Source of the DNA: Caballeronia sp. INDeC2
Lineage (GTDB): Bacteria; Pseudomonadota; Gammaproteobacteria; Burkholderiales; Burkholderiaceae
DNA: 64,000 nucleotides
Direction: 5' to 3'
Assembly (NCBI RefSeq): GCF_023631325.1
Contig: NZ_JALQDG010000046.1
Coordinates: forward strand, 124,001 to 188,000
The position numbers were made by a program, and so were the translations under genes. Shown here piece by piece: positions 44,290 to 52,240 of the stretch. The notes beneath the pieces were generated by a model that saw nothing but the letters and a program-made list of their open reading frames with translations, was not told the DNA's origin and searched no databases. The stretch's first letter is position 1. Each line of letters opens with the position of its first letter.

Positions 44290-46227
44290 ATGAATTTTCG
44301 TAACGACATCAACGGACTGCGCGCGTTCGCGGTCCTCGCAGTGGTTCTTTTCCACTTCGATGTGCCCGGCTTCAAGGGCGGCTTTCTCGGCGTCGATGTG
44401 TTCTTCGTGATCTCCGGCTACCTGATGACGAGCATCATCTTCAGGCGTCTCACGAAGGGCAGGTTCTCGGTGATCGAGTTCTATGCCGATCGCGCGCGGC
44501 GCATCATTCCGGCGCTCGCGTTTCTCTGCTTCGCGCTCGTCGTGCTCGGCTGGCTCGTTTTCCTGCCTTCGGAATTCCGCGCGTTCGGCAAGGCGGCGGC
44601 ATCGAGCCTCGGGTTCTTCTCCAATATCGTCTACTGGCGCGAAGCGGGTTACTTCGATGTCCGCTCGCACCTCAAGTGGCTGCTGCACACGTGGTCGCTT
44701 TCCGTCGAGTGGCAGTTCTATCTCTTGTACCCGCTCGGCATTCTGCTCGTGCGCAAGCTGTTCGGGCGACGCGGGACGGTGATCGCACTAATCGGCGTCG
44801 CGCTGGTGTCGCTTGGGGCATGCGTCTATCTTTCCGATCCGACGAAATGGCCGACAGCCGCGTTCTTCCTGCTGCCGACGCGCGCATGGGAAATGATCGC
44901 GGGCGGTCTCGTGTATCTGTTCCCGGTGACGCCGCGCAGGCTCGTGCGCCGCACGATGGAATTCGCTGGTCTCGCGATGATCGTGTACGGCACGCTCACC
45001 TTCAACGAAAACAACGCATGGCCCGGCTATCTCGCGCTCGTGCCGGTGCTCGGCACGGCGCTCGTGATCCTCGCCGCGCGCAAGCATTCGATCTTCACGT
45101 GCAATCCGCTCGCGCAGTTCATCGGCAAGATTTCGTATTCGGTCTATCTGTGGCACTGGCCGTTCGTCGTCGCGCTCACGTACTTCGACAAGGAAGGCTC
45201 GCTGCCCTGGCGCGTGAGCGCCATCGCGGGCGGCTTCGTGATTGGCTATCTCTCGTACGCGCTCGTCGAGTCGAAGACGAGGAAGCCTTCGCACAACGAA
45301 GAGATGCGCGCGTTTCCGAAGTTCATCACGCTTCGCCCCGTTCTCGTCTTCACGCTGCTGCTTGCGATCGGCGGCGGCAGCATCTATGCGAGCCAGGGCG
45401 TGCCGAATCGCTTCGACCGTTCCGTGTTCATTGCCGATAGCGAGACCTACGATACGAATCCGCATCGCACGAAGTGTCACATGATGATCGATCCGTGCGA
45501 TGTCGCGAGCAAGCAGAAGGATAGCCGCGTGGTGGTGCTCGGCGACAGTCACGCGGAGGCGGTCGCCGAAGCGGTCGTCGATGCGGTGCCCAACGGCAAG
45601 CCGGACGATGTCCTGCTCATCACGATCGAAGGCTGTCCGACGATCTACGGCATTCGTCGCGGCAATGGCGACTGCTTCGATCAGGACCGCAAGTACATCG
45701 ATATCCTGAGCCGCGATCAGACCGCGAAGACGCCCGTGATCATCGCGAATCACTGGTCGCAGTACTGGTCGGGTCCGTCGACGGAGGATTATTCGTTCGT
45801 CGATCCCGAGCGGCCCGCGCAGACGCCCACGCCGTTTTCGACGGAGTCGTATCGCGAGCACTTGCTGTCGACGGTCTGCCGCATCTCGAAGATCCGGCCC
45901 GTCTATCTTGTGGAGCCGATTCCGGAATTCGACTTCAACGTTCCGCTGATGCTCGCGCGCGAGAAGATGAAAAATCCGCACGCGCCCGATCTGTCGATCA
46001 CGCTATCCGATTACGTCGAGCGCAACGGCGGCTTGTTGCAGGCGATGCGTCAGGCTCACGACCAATGCGGCATCCATCTGCTCGACCCGCGCCCGTATCT
46101 GTGCCCGGACGGCAAATGCATGGGCTCGCACGACGGCCGGCCGCTCTATTCCGACTTTCATCACATGAGCGAATACGGCAACCGCTTCCTCGTGCCGATG
46201 TTCCGGCGGGTCTTCGAGCAGAGCTGA
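44290..46227 (+). CDS. Membrane O-acyltransferase with SGNH domain (OafA-like)
   Basis: A 645-aa protein. Residues 1-360 form the acyltransferase-3 membrane domain with the starting signature NGLRAFAVLAVVLFHF, GFLGVDVFFVISGYLM and SVEWQFYLLYP. The periplasmic SGNH domain follows, with VVVLGDSHAEAV (nucleophile Ser) and the Asp/His pair in SDFHHMSEYG. Such enzymes O-acetylate surface polysaccharides. GGGGGAAGTGCG precedes the start. Last plus-strand gene of the main cluster. Confidence 0.9.
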   Translation: MNFRNDINGLRAFAVLAVVLFHFDVPGFKGGFLGVDVFFVISGYLMTSIIFRRLTKGRFSVIEFYADRARRIIPALAFLCFALVVLGWLVFLPSEFRAFGKAAASSLGFFSNIVYWREAGYFDVRSHLKWLLHTWSLSVEWQFYLLYPLGILLVRKLFGRRGTVIALIGVALVSLGACVYLSDPTKWPTAAFFLLPTRAWEMIAGGLVYLFPVTPRRLVRRTMEFAGLAMIVYGTLTFNENNAWPGYLALVPVLGTALVILAARKHSIFTCNPLAQFIGKISYSVYLWHWPFVVALTYFDKEGSLPWRVSAIAGGFVIGYLSYALVESKTRKPSHNEEMRAFPKFITLRPVLVFTLLLAIGGGSIYASQGVPNRFDRSVFIADSETYDTNPHRTKCHMMIDPCDVASKQKDSRVVVLGDSHAEAVAEAVVDAVPNGKPDDVLLITIEGCPTIYGIRRGNGDCFDQDRKYIDILSRDQTAKTPVIIANHWSQYWSGPSTEDYSFVDPERPAQTPTPFSTESYREHLLSTVCRISKIRPVYLVEPIPEFDFNVPLMLAREKMKNPHAPDLSITLSDYVERNGGLLQAMRQAHDQCGIHLLDPRPYLCPDGKCMGSHDGRPLYSDFHHMSEYGNRFLVPMFRRVFEQS

Positions 46228-46252
46228 GCGCGCGCGCAATGGGGTGAGTGTT

Positions 46253-47620
46253 TCATTCGGGCGCGCGATTGCCGGTGAAGGGCGGCGCGAAGCGCGTCCA
46301 GAAGATGTAGCTCGCAAGCACCGCGATCGCGCCGATTCCCGTTGCGAGCAGCACGCCCTGCGCGCCATAGACACGCACGAGTATCACGTTGCCGACGATC
46401 TTGGTCGCGAAGCCGATCAGCGAAATGACTGAGATCGCCCGATAGCGCGTCTCGCTCGCGAACAACTGCACGAGCACGCACATGCCGAAGTAGAACGGTA
46501 CCTGCAGCAGCCCGTAGCGGAAGAGCGTGGTGACGGCGATGGTGTCGTCGGCGGTGAAAGCGCCCTTCTGAAACAGCAGCTTGACCACATGCGGCGCGAG
46601 CGCATACGCAAACAGTCCGCCGACGAGACCGAGCACCGTCATGATGCCCGACCACTTCAGCGCCGTGCTGCGCGCGCGCGCATGATCGCCGCGATGAAGA
46701 ATTTCCGCGAGAATCGGCAAGGTCGCCCGCGTGATCGCGAGCGCGCCCATGCTGAGCACGAGCGAGAGCAGCCGGTTCGCGTAGCCGAGCGTCGCGATGG
46801 CGCCGTCGCCTTGCTGCGCCATGAAATACTGATCGATGGGAAGCCAGAGACTCGCGACGACCGAGCCGATCATGAGCATGCCCATCGAACGGATCGTCGA
46901 CGGCCATTGCTTCGCTCGCGCCGATACGCGTGGCAGCGCGGGCATCGTGTCGGCGCGTTTGGCCAGCACGCGCAGCCACGCGGCCTGCACCACGAAGCCG
47001 AGCGACGTGCCCAGGACGAGCGGCATGATCGACGTGTTGTTGCGCGCGGCGAGCACGAACACCAAGAGGCCGATGGCCGGCACGCATTCCAGCAACGTGT
47101 TGATGTGCTTGCCCGAAGCCTGAAGACGCGACGACGAGATGCAGATCGTGAAGGTCAGCACGCCGACCGGCGTCATGCTGATGATCATCTCCCAGCACAT
47201 GTCGCGCGTCGATTCGGCGAGACTGCCCGCGATGACATCGGCGAGATAAGGCCAGAACAACCAGAGCAGGAGAGAGGACGCGAGGCCGAGCACGAGCCCG
47301 AGGCCTTCGAGCTCGCCGAGAAAACCGTCGCGCTGCGACTTGTCTTCCTTGAGCGACACGAGCGCGGGTACGAGCAGCACCGCGAGCACGTTCGTGAGCA
47401 TCGACGGCAGCCAGGTGACGAGCGTGAGCGCGAACTGATACGCGTCGACGGTGCCGCTGATTCCATAGCGATACGCGATCGCCATTTCCTTCGATGCGCC
47501 GATACATTTCCCGGCGATCACGAATATCAGGAGGACCACCGCGCTTCTCGCGATTCGCTTGTGATCCTGATGCACTCCGCCGAGACGTCGTCTTACCGAT
47601 TGGACAGCTGCGCTCAGCAC
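46253..47620 (-). CDS. MurJ/MviN-family flippase (probable Wzx role)
   Basis: A 455-aa inner-membrane protein with 12-14 hydrophobic segments of the MOP superfamily, subgroup MurJ/MviN: GASKEMAIAYRYG near the start, DQYFMAQQGDGAIATLGYANRL, ALAITRATLPILAE and the KLLFQKGAF segment. The start is a GTG at 47620 with a strong GGAGGAGTACAC. As the only flippase in the locus it should move the lipid-linked repeat unit across the inner membrane. Encoded opposite to the main cluster. Confidence 0.85.
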   Translation of the reverse strand: MLSAAVQSVRRRLGGVHQDHKRIARSAVVLLIFVIAGKCIGASKEMAIAYRYGISGTVDAYQFALTLVTWLPSMLTNVLAVLLVPALVSLKEDKSQRDGFLGELEGLGLVLGLASSLLLWLFWPYLADVIAGSLAESTRDMCWEMIISMTPVGVLTFTICISSSRLQASGKHINTLLECVPAIGLLVFVLAARNNTSIMPLVLGTSLGFVVQAAWLRVLAKRADTMPALPRVSARAKQWPSTIRSMGMLMIGSVVASLWLPIDQYFMAQQGDGAIATLGYANRLLSLVLSMGALAITRATLPILAEILHRGDHARARSTALKWSGIMTVLGLVGGLFAYALAPHVVKLLFQKGAFTADDTIAVTTLFRYGLLQVPFYFGMCVLVQLFASETRYRAISVISLIGFATKIVGNVILVRVYGAQGVLLATGIGAIAVLASYIFWTRFAPPFTGNRAPE

Positions 47621-47801
47621 GTGTACTCCTCCTGCGTTGGAGCCTTTCGTCGCGTGGCTCGACGTCAGGATGAAATCGCCATGCGATCAGATGCGCGGAA
47701 GCCGGCGGCTTTCGCGCGAGAGTGAGGAGCATGCACGAAAACGGGCGCCCCGACTGTTCGCCAAGGCACCCGCCAACACCGGTTATGGCGCGCTGTCTTT
47801 C

Positions 47802-48365
47802 CTACGACGATTGAGCGTTCCAGGGATGCCGGATGTAGCGCGCCGCGCGATTGAGCGATGCATCTTCCGCGAGGATCCGCGCCGGGCAGCCGGCCACGGT
47901 CACGTTCGGCGGAATGTCCTTCGTCACGACGCTGCCTGCGCCGATCGTGACGTTATCGCCGATGGTCACGTCTTCGACGATGCAGACGTTCGGCCCGATA
48001 TACACGTTGTTGCCGATCGTCGCGGCCTTGCCGTGGTTCGAACCGATCGTCACGCCCTGCGAGACGTTGCAGTTCGCGCCGATGACCGTGGTCGGATTCA
48101 CCACGAGCGAGCCGACGTGACTGATATAGAAGCCCGGGCCGATCTTCGTGCGCGGGCTGATCACGAACCCGAACTTGCGCTGCTTCAGGCGGACGACATG
48201 GTTGAGCACGAGCTGCACCGGCCGCGACGACGCCGCGCTCGCGAGCCGCAGCCAGAACATGTAGTTGAACCCTTCGTTGAGCACCAGCTGCTCGAGGAGG
48301 AGCATGAAGCTGTACTCGCCGCAATAGCGGTAAAGGTCGCTCTTGATCAGATCGAAGGTTTTCAT
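47802..48365 (-). CDS. Hexapeptide-repeat O-acetyltransferase (serine acetyltransferase-like)
   Basis: A 187-aa protein with an N-terminal helical part and a left-handed beta-helix of hexapeptide repeats from about residue 80. The catalytic-type histidines are in FYISHVGSLVVN and VTIGSNHGKAATIGNN, and the end AGSVVTKDIPPNVTVAGCPAR is typical. Proteins of this size occur in exopolysaccharide clusters as sugar O-acetyltransferases. Start 48365 (MKTFDLIKSDLYRY) matches the family N-terminus. Confidence 0.87.
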   Translation of the reverse strand: MKTFDLIKSDLYRYCGEYSFMLLLEQLVLNEGFNYMFWLRLASAASSRPVQLVLNHVVRLKQRKFGFVISPRTKIGPGFYISHVGSLVVNPTTVIGANCNVSQGVTIGSNHGKAATIGNNVYIGPNVCIVEDVTIGDNVTIGAGSVVTKDIPPNVTVAGCPARILAEDASLNRAARYIRHPWNAQSS

Positions 48366-49496
48366 TGCCGCGTTTCTTTTTGTTGGCGTGGACACTTGCA
48401 GGACTTCGGCCCGGCGGTCCGGCTTCGTCACGAAGCACGGCGAACGGCACCGCGCTAAGACTAATGATTTCGTCTGGCGCAATCGGTGCGAAATGGAACA
48501 TATGCCCGGTCGGCGAGCGTGAAAAGCTTTCCGGCGTCGCGCATTTTGTCTGCTGAATAAACGATTTTCTTTAATCAGATTATTAGCGATTTCTCTTGAG
48601 CCCAGACGGAGAAGGGACGTCGGGCGTTTCAGGCCGTCCGCGTATAAACCCGATAAGGGTATTCCCCGTAGGGTCTTTCGTCTTTCATTAGAAAAAAAGT
48701 TTGCGGGCTGCATTTACAAAATCTAAATGTTCAGTCGAAAAGCGCGAAAGGTCACTTTCATTTTGTAATTTTTGCTTGTACCGCGATATGCGCTTGGTAA
48801 TTCAGAATCGCGCATTGAGCATTATCGGCAAAATGATCGGTCAATAAAGCGAAATAATCTGCGGATTAGTATTCATTTCGGCATACGAAAGGCGCTCCGT
48901 CAGGCCTTGCGGGGCCTTCGCGAAGGGTGCGTCGCGGACGCGTCGAGTGAACGTTCGTATTCTTAACACCGATTGTTCAGATGAATGTTAATCGTCGTAT
49001 CGAATGCGGTTTAAAGTGGTGTTATTCGTCTACCGTATTAACAATTAAAAAGCCTTAGATTAATTCACTCTTCAAAGAATGAAACAGAAAATGTCCCGCA
49101 TTAAAGCGCTGAAAAAGCAAAATAAAAAGTTACAAGCGTACATTCTGTAACAAGTCGCGGGTAGAAATGCCCCGTGACAATCTGTAGTATTAATAAAAGA
49201 CGGTAATTACTTCCGTCAGATTTCAGTGCTTGGCTGGTGCGTCCGCGGGTCGGCCAAGCATGGGGTGAATGGGTTTTCCGGAATATCTGGTTCCTCAATC
49301 CCGAAGTCGCTCTGTTTTTCGCCGAGATGCCTTTCGGAGTCGCCATGTGCGGCTGTCGAGCGCTGAGCGGCGCAATCGTTTGCGCCTGCTTTATTCGCGT
49401 TGGTCATCTCACCGCCCATAAAGAAACGTTGCGTGCGGCCGATGTCGCAGGAACGGGATCGCCCGTCGATAACGCACGACCAAATTGGAAAGAACA
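48366..49496. promoter_or_regulatory. Long AT-rich intergenic region
   Basis: A 1.1-kb divergent gap with clearly lower GC than the genes around it, similar to the 31.9-32.6 kb gap. It should contain the promoters of the acetyltransferase/flippase pair and of the second beta-helix protein. A short inverted repeat GACGG/CCGTC is at about 49200-49220. Open frames here (for example 48772-48966) lack coding signs. Confidence 0.45.
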
Positions 49497-50714
49497 ATGC
49501 TTCCGAACACCACTCAGGCAGACACCCAGGCAGACAACACCGTCGTCGACACCCGTATTGCAACCCGTCGCAAGCTGCTGACCTCGCTCATCGCGGGCAG
49601 CGGCGCGTTCGTCCTCGCCGCATGCGGCGGCGGCGGCGATGGCGGCGCGGCCGATTCCGTCGCGGATCGCTGGAGAAGGAAGAACAACGGTGGCGCCTCC
49701 TCGGCGACGCCCGCGAGCTCGGCTTCGTCCTCGACGCCCGCCAGCGCGGCGGCTCCCGCCAGCGCGGCCACGCCGGCCAGCTCGACTTCGGCCGCGGCCG
49801 ACAACACCGCCGGCACCATTGCCGCTTCGTCGTTCGGCGTGAAGGCCGACGGCAAGACCAACGACCGCGCCGCGCTGCAGGCCGCTATCGACGGTTCCGT
49901 CGGTCAGATCCTGCTGATCTCCGGCCAGGTCCGCATCGACACGACCGGTCTCAAGCTGCGCACGAACAGCCACATCCGCTTTGCGTCGGGCGCTTCGATC
50001 AAGCTGCTGCCGCACAACGCCGACATCTACCAGATGATGCTCATCGAAGACGTGAGCAACGTCATCGTCGAAAACGCGTATCTCGACGGCAGCAAGGAAC
50101 TGAACTCGGCTTCGGGCGGCGAGCACGGCATGGGCTTCTCGATCCTCGGCGGCCAGAACGTGCACCTCATCGCGCCGACCACGATCAACACGTGGGGTGA
50201 CGGCATCTACATCAACGATAGCCAGTCGAAGAAGAACACGCCGACGTACAACCTCACCGTCGACAACCACAAGGCGGACGGTTGCCGCCGCCAGGGCGTG
50301 TCGATCATCTCGGGCGACACGATCACGTTCAACAGCCCGATTTGGCAGAACATCAACGGCACGGCGCCGGCGTGCGGTCTCGATTTCGAACCGAACGACA
50401 ACTCGGCCGTGTTCAAGAGCATCACGATCAACAGCCCGACGACGGCGAACTGCAAGGGCGGCGGCATCAACGTGTGGTTCGGCTCGCTGCCGGGTCCGAT
50501 CAGCAAGACGGTCACCATCGCGATCAACAACCACGTCGACACGACGAGCCCGGGCGGTTCGTTCGCGGTGCAGGGTCTGTCGCTCGACGGCTACATCGTC
50601 AACGGCCAGATCAGCAGCTCGAATCCGAAGTGGAAGTACCCGCTGATCGTCGAGCAGTGGGACAACTCGGGTCCGCGCATCAACGTCACGAACCCGACGA
50701 TCGTCAAGTCGTAA
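49497..50714 (+). CDS. Lipoprotein with right-handed beta-helix domain (paralogue of the 41-kb protein)
   Basis: A 405-aa protein. A Tat-like signal RRKLLTSLIAGSGAFVLAAC ends in a lipobox, followed by a glycine run and a Ser/Ala/Pro-rich linker (residues 45-105), then the beta-helix beginning SSFGVKADGKTNDRAALQA. It shares with the 41-kb protein the motifs GASIKLLPH, DGSKELN, GMGFSI, GDGIYI and CRRQGVSIISG. The start 49497 is chosen for the signal; the frame opens earlier at a TTG. Likely outer-membrane anchored and acting on the polymer. A terminator follows directly. Confidence 0.82.
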   Translation: MLPNTTQADTQADNTVVDTRIATRRKLLTSLIAGSGAFVLAACGGGGDGGAADSVADRWRRKNNGGASSATPASSASSSTPASAAAPASAATPASSTSAAADNTAGTIAASSFGVKADGKTNDRAALQAAIDGSVGQILLISGQVRIDTTGLKLRTNSHIRFASGASIKLLPHNADIYQMMLIEDVSNVIVENAYLDGSKELNSASGGEHGMGFSILGGQNVHLIAPTTINTWGDGIYINDSQSKKNTPTYNLTVDNHKADGCRRQGVSIISGDTITFNSPIWQNINGTAPACGLDFEPNDNSAVFKSITINSPTTANCKGGGINVWFGSLPGPISKTVTIAINNHVDTTSPGGSFAVQGLSLDGYIVNGQISSSNPKWKYPLIVEQWDNSGPRINVTNPTIVKS

Positions 50715-50728
50715 TCGGCGACGAACGC

Positions 50729-50768
50729 AAAACGCCATGCGGAAGAGCATTTCCGCATGGCGTTTTTT
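50729..50768. terminator. Bidirectional terminator
   Basis: AAAACGCCATGCGGAA pairs perfectly with TTCCGCATGGCGTTTT around GAGCAT. With A and T tracts on both sides it can end both the beta-helix lipoprotein transcript and the convergent SGNH esterase transcript. Confidence 0.9.
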
Positions 50769-50790
50769 GCGTTTTTGCCGCGCTTGCCGC

Positions 50791-52002
50791 TTACTTGAAC
50801 CAGCCGGGATTCACCGAATTGGCGATGGCCTGCAGCCCCGCCTGATTCGGATGCAGATGATCGCCGCTGTCGTACGCGCCGAGCATGACGGGCGGATTGG
50901 CGGGATCGCCGAGCGCGGCGGCCTGATCGAGCACGGCGTCGCATCCGCTGTCGGCGGTGGCGACGAACGCGTTCACCGCCGCACGCGTCGCCTCGATGTC
51001 CGGCGTCCACGACGACACGCCTTCGAACGGCGTGAGCGTCGAGCAGATCACGCCGACGCCCGCCGCGTGCGCGCTCTGCGCCAGTTGGCTGAACGCGCCG
51101 TTCAGACGGGCCGCCGTCGGCGGCGCGCCACCGATGAGGTTGTTGACCGCGTCGTCGGAAATGATCACCCACTTCACGTTGTACTGGTCGAGCACGTCGC
51201 GCTGAAAGCGTGAAAGACCCGCCTCGCCCGAATCGTTCGTAAAGAAGTCGTTGCCGGAAATGCCCTGGTTCAGCACGCCGACCGTCATGCCGGCTTGCTG
51301 CAGGCGCGCGGCCAGCAGGTTGGGCCAGCGGCCGTTGGTGTTCGGCTGCGACGCGATGCCGTCGGTGATCGACGCGCCGAACGCGACCACGGCGCCTGTC
51401 GCGCTGGCGTTCTGCACGACGACGTCGGTGAGAAAGTAATAGGACTGCGCGCCCAGTGCGTTGACCACGCCGCCCTTGAAGTCCGGGTCGGCGCTGACAT
51501 CGCCGGGCGCGACATATACGTCTTGCAGCCCTTCCGCATGACCGGTCGTTTCGCTGGGCGTTTGCTGCGGCAGATACGCACTGACGACGATGTCCGTGAG
51601 CGCCGGCACCTGGAACGCGAGCGGATCGCTCATCATCACGCGGCCCGGCGGGATCGTGACGAAGGGCTGACCCTCGAAGGTGACGGCCTTGTCGGTGCCG
51701 GGCACGGTGCGCTGCCCGCTCGCCCGGAGCGCGACGCGCACGTTGCCGATCACGAGCGGATCGCTCCCGTACAGGTTCGAAAACTGCACGCCGACAGCCG
51801 TCCCGCCGATGCTCGTGTGCACGATCTGCCGGATCGTCTGATTATTGAAGCCGCCGCTTCCGGTGATCATCGGCGCGGTGCTCCATGTGCCGGTCCACGG
51901 CAAGGTGGCGCTGATGCTCTGGGCAAAACTGGACGATGCAAGCGGGAGGGCGAGCGCACTGGCCACGAGGGCGCGCCTGACGCGAGGAAATTGCTTGTTC
52001 AA
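50791..52002 (-). CDS. Secreted SGNH/GDSL hydrolase
   Basis: A 403-aa exported esterase. The start is a TTG at 52002 (GGAG six bases upstream), since it gives a typical signal peptide MNKQFPRVRRALVASALALP ending SSFAQ; no ATG lies in a suitable place. After a beta-sandwich domain (about 30-180) the hydrolase has VVAFGASITDG (Ser nucleophile block), NQGISGND, VIISDDAVNNLIG, and the C-terminal SGDHLHPNQAG Asp/His pair. It could deacylate the exopolysaccharide or another substrate. GDAVNNL in place of GTNDL is a slight deviation in block III. Confidence 0.87.
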   Translation of the reverse strand: MNKQFPRVRRALVASALALPLASSSFAQSISATLPWTGTWSTAPMITGSGGFNNQTIRQIVHTSIGGTAVGVQFSNLYGSDPLVIGNVRVALRASGQRTVPGTDKAVTFEGQPFVTIPPGRVMMSDPLAFQVPALTDIVVSAYLPQQTPSETTGHAEGLQDVYVAPGDVSADPDFKGGVVNALGAQSYYFLTDVVVQNASATGAVVAFGASITDGIASQPNTNGRWPNLLAARLQQAGMTVGVLNQGISGNDFFTNDSGEAGLSRFQRDVLDQYNVKWVIISDDAVNNLIGGAPPTAARLNGAFSQLAQSAHAAGVGVICSTLTPFEGVSSWTPDIEATRAAVNAFVATADSGCDAVLDQAAALGDPANPPVMLGAYDSGDHLHPNQAGLQAIANSVNPGWFK

Positions 52003-52240
52003 CTTGTTCTCCGAAACCAGCCGTGCATGGAAGTGGACGTGTCGTATGACGTGGGGACGTCCGCGGAACGGAAAACCCGGAAAAAATCCGGTCTTCGTTC
52101 CGATTGGCTGGCGCGTGTGGCCACAGCGCGCCATTGTGCGCGGCGAAATCTCCGGTGGACTTGTTTCGCCTGGATGCATCGAAGCACCATTTGCGCGCAC
52201 GCTGTGTGCGCGGGCGCGCATAGCGGCGCGGTCACTCTCG

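Noticed and set aside
48772..48966. 64-codon frame in the AT-rich gap
   Set aside because: No ribosome binding site or hydrophobic/structured pattern; low-complexity coincidence in AT-rich DNA.
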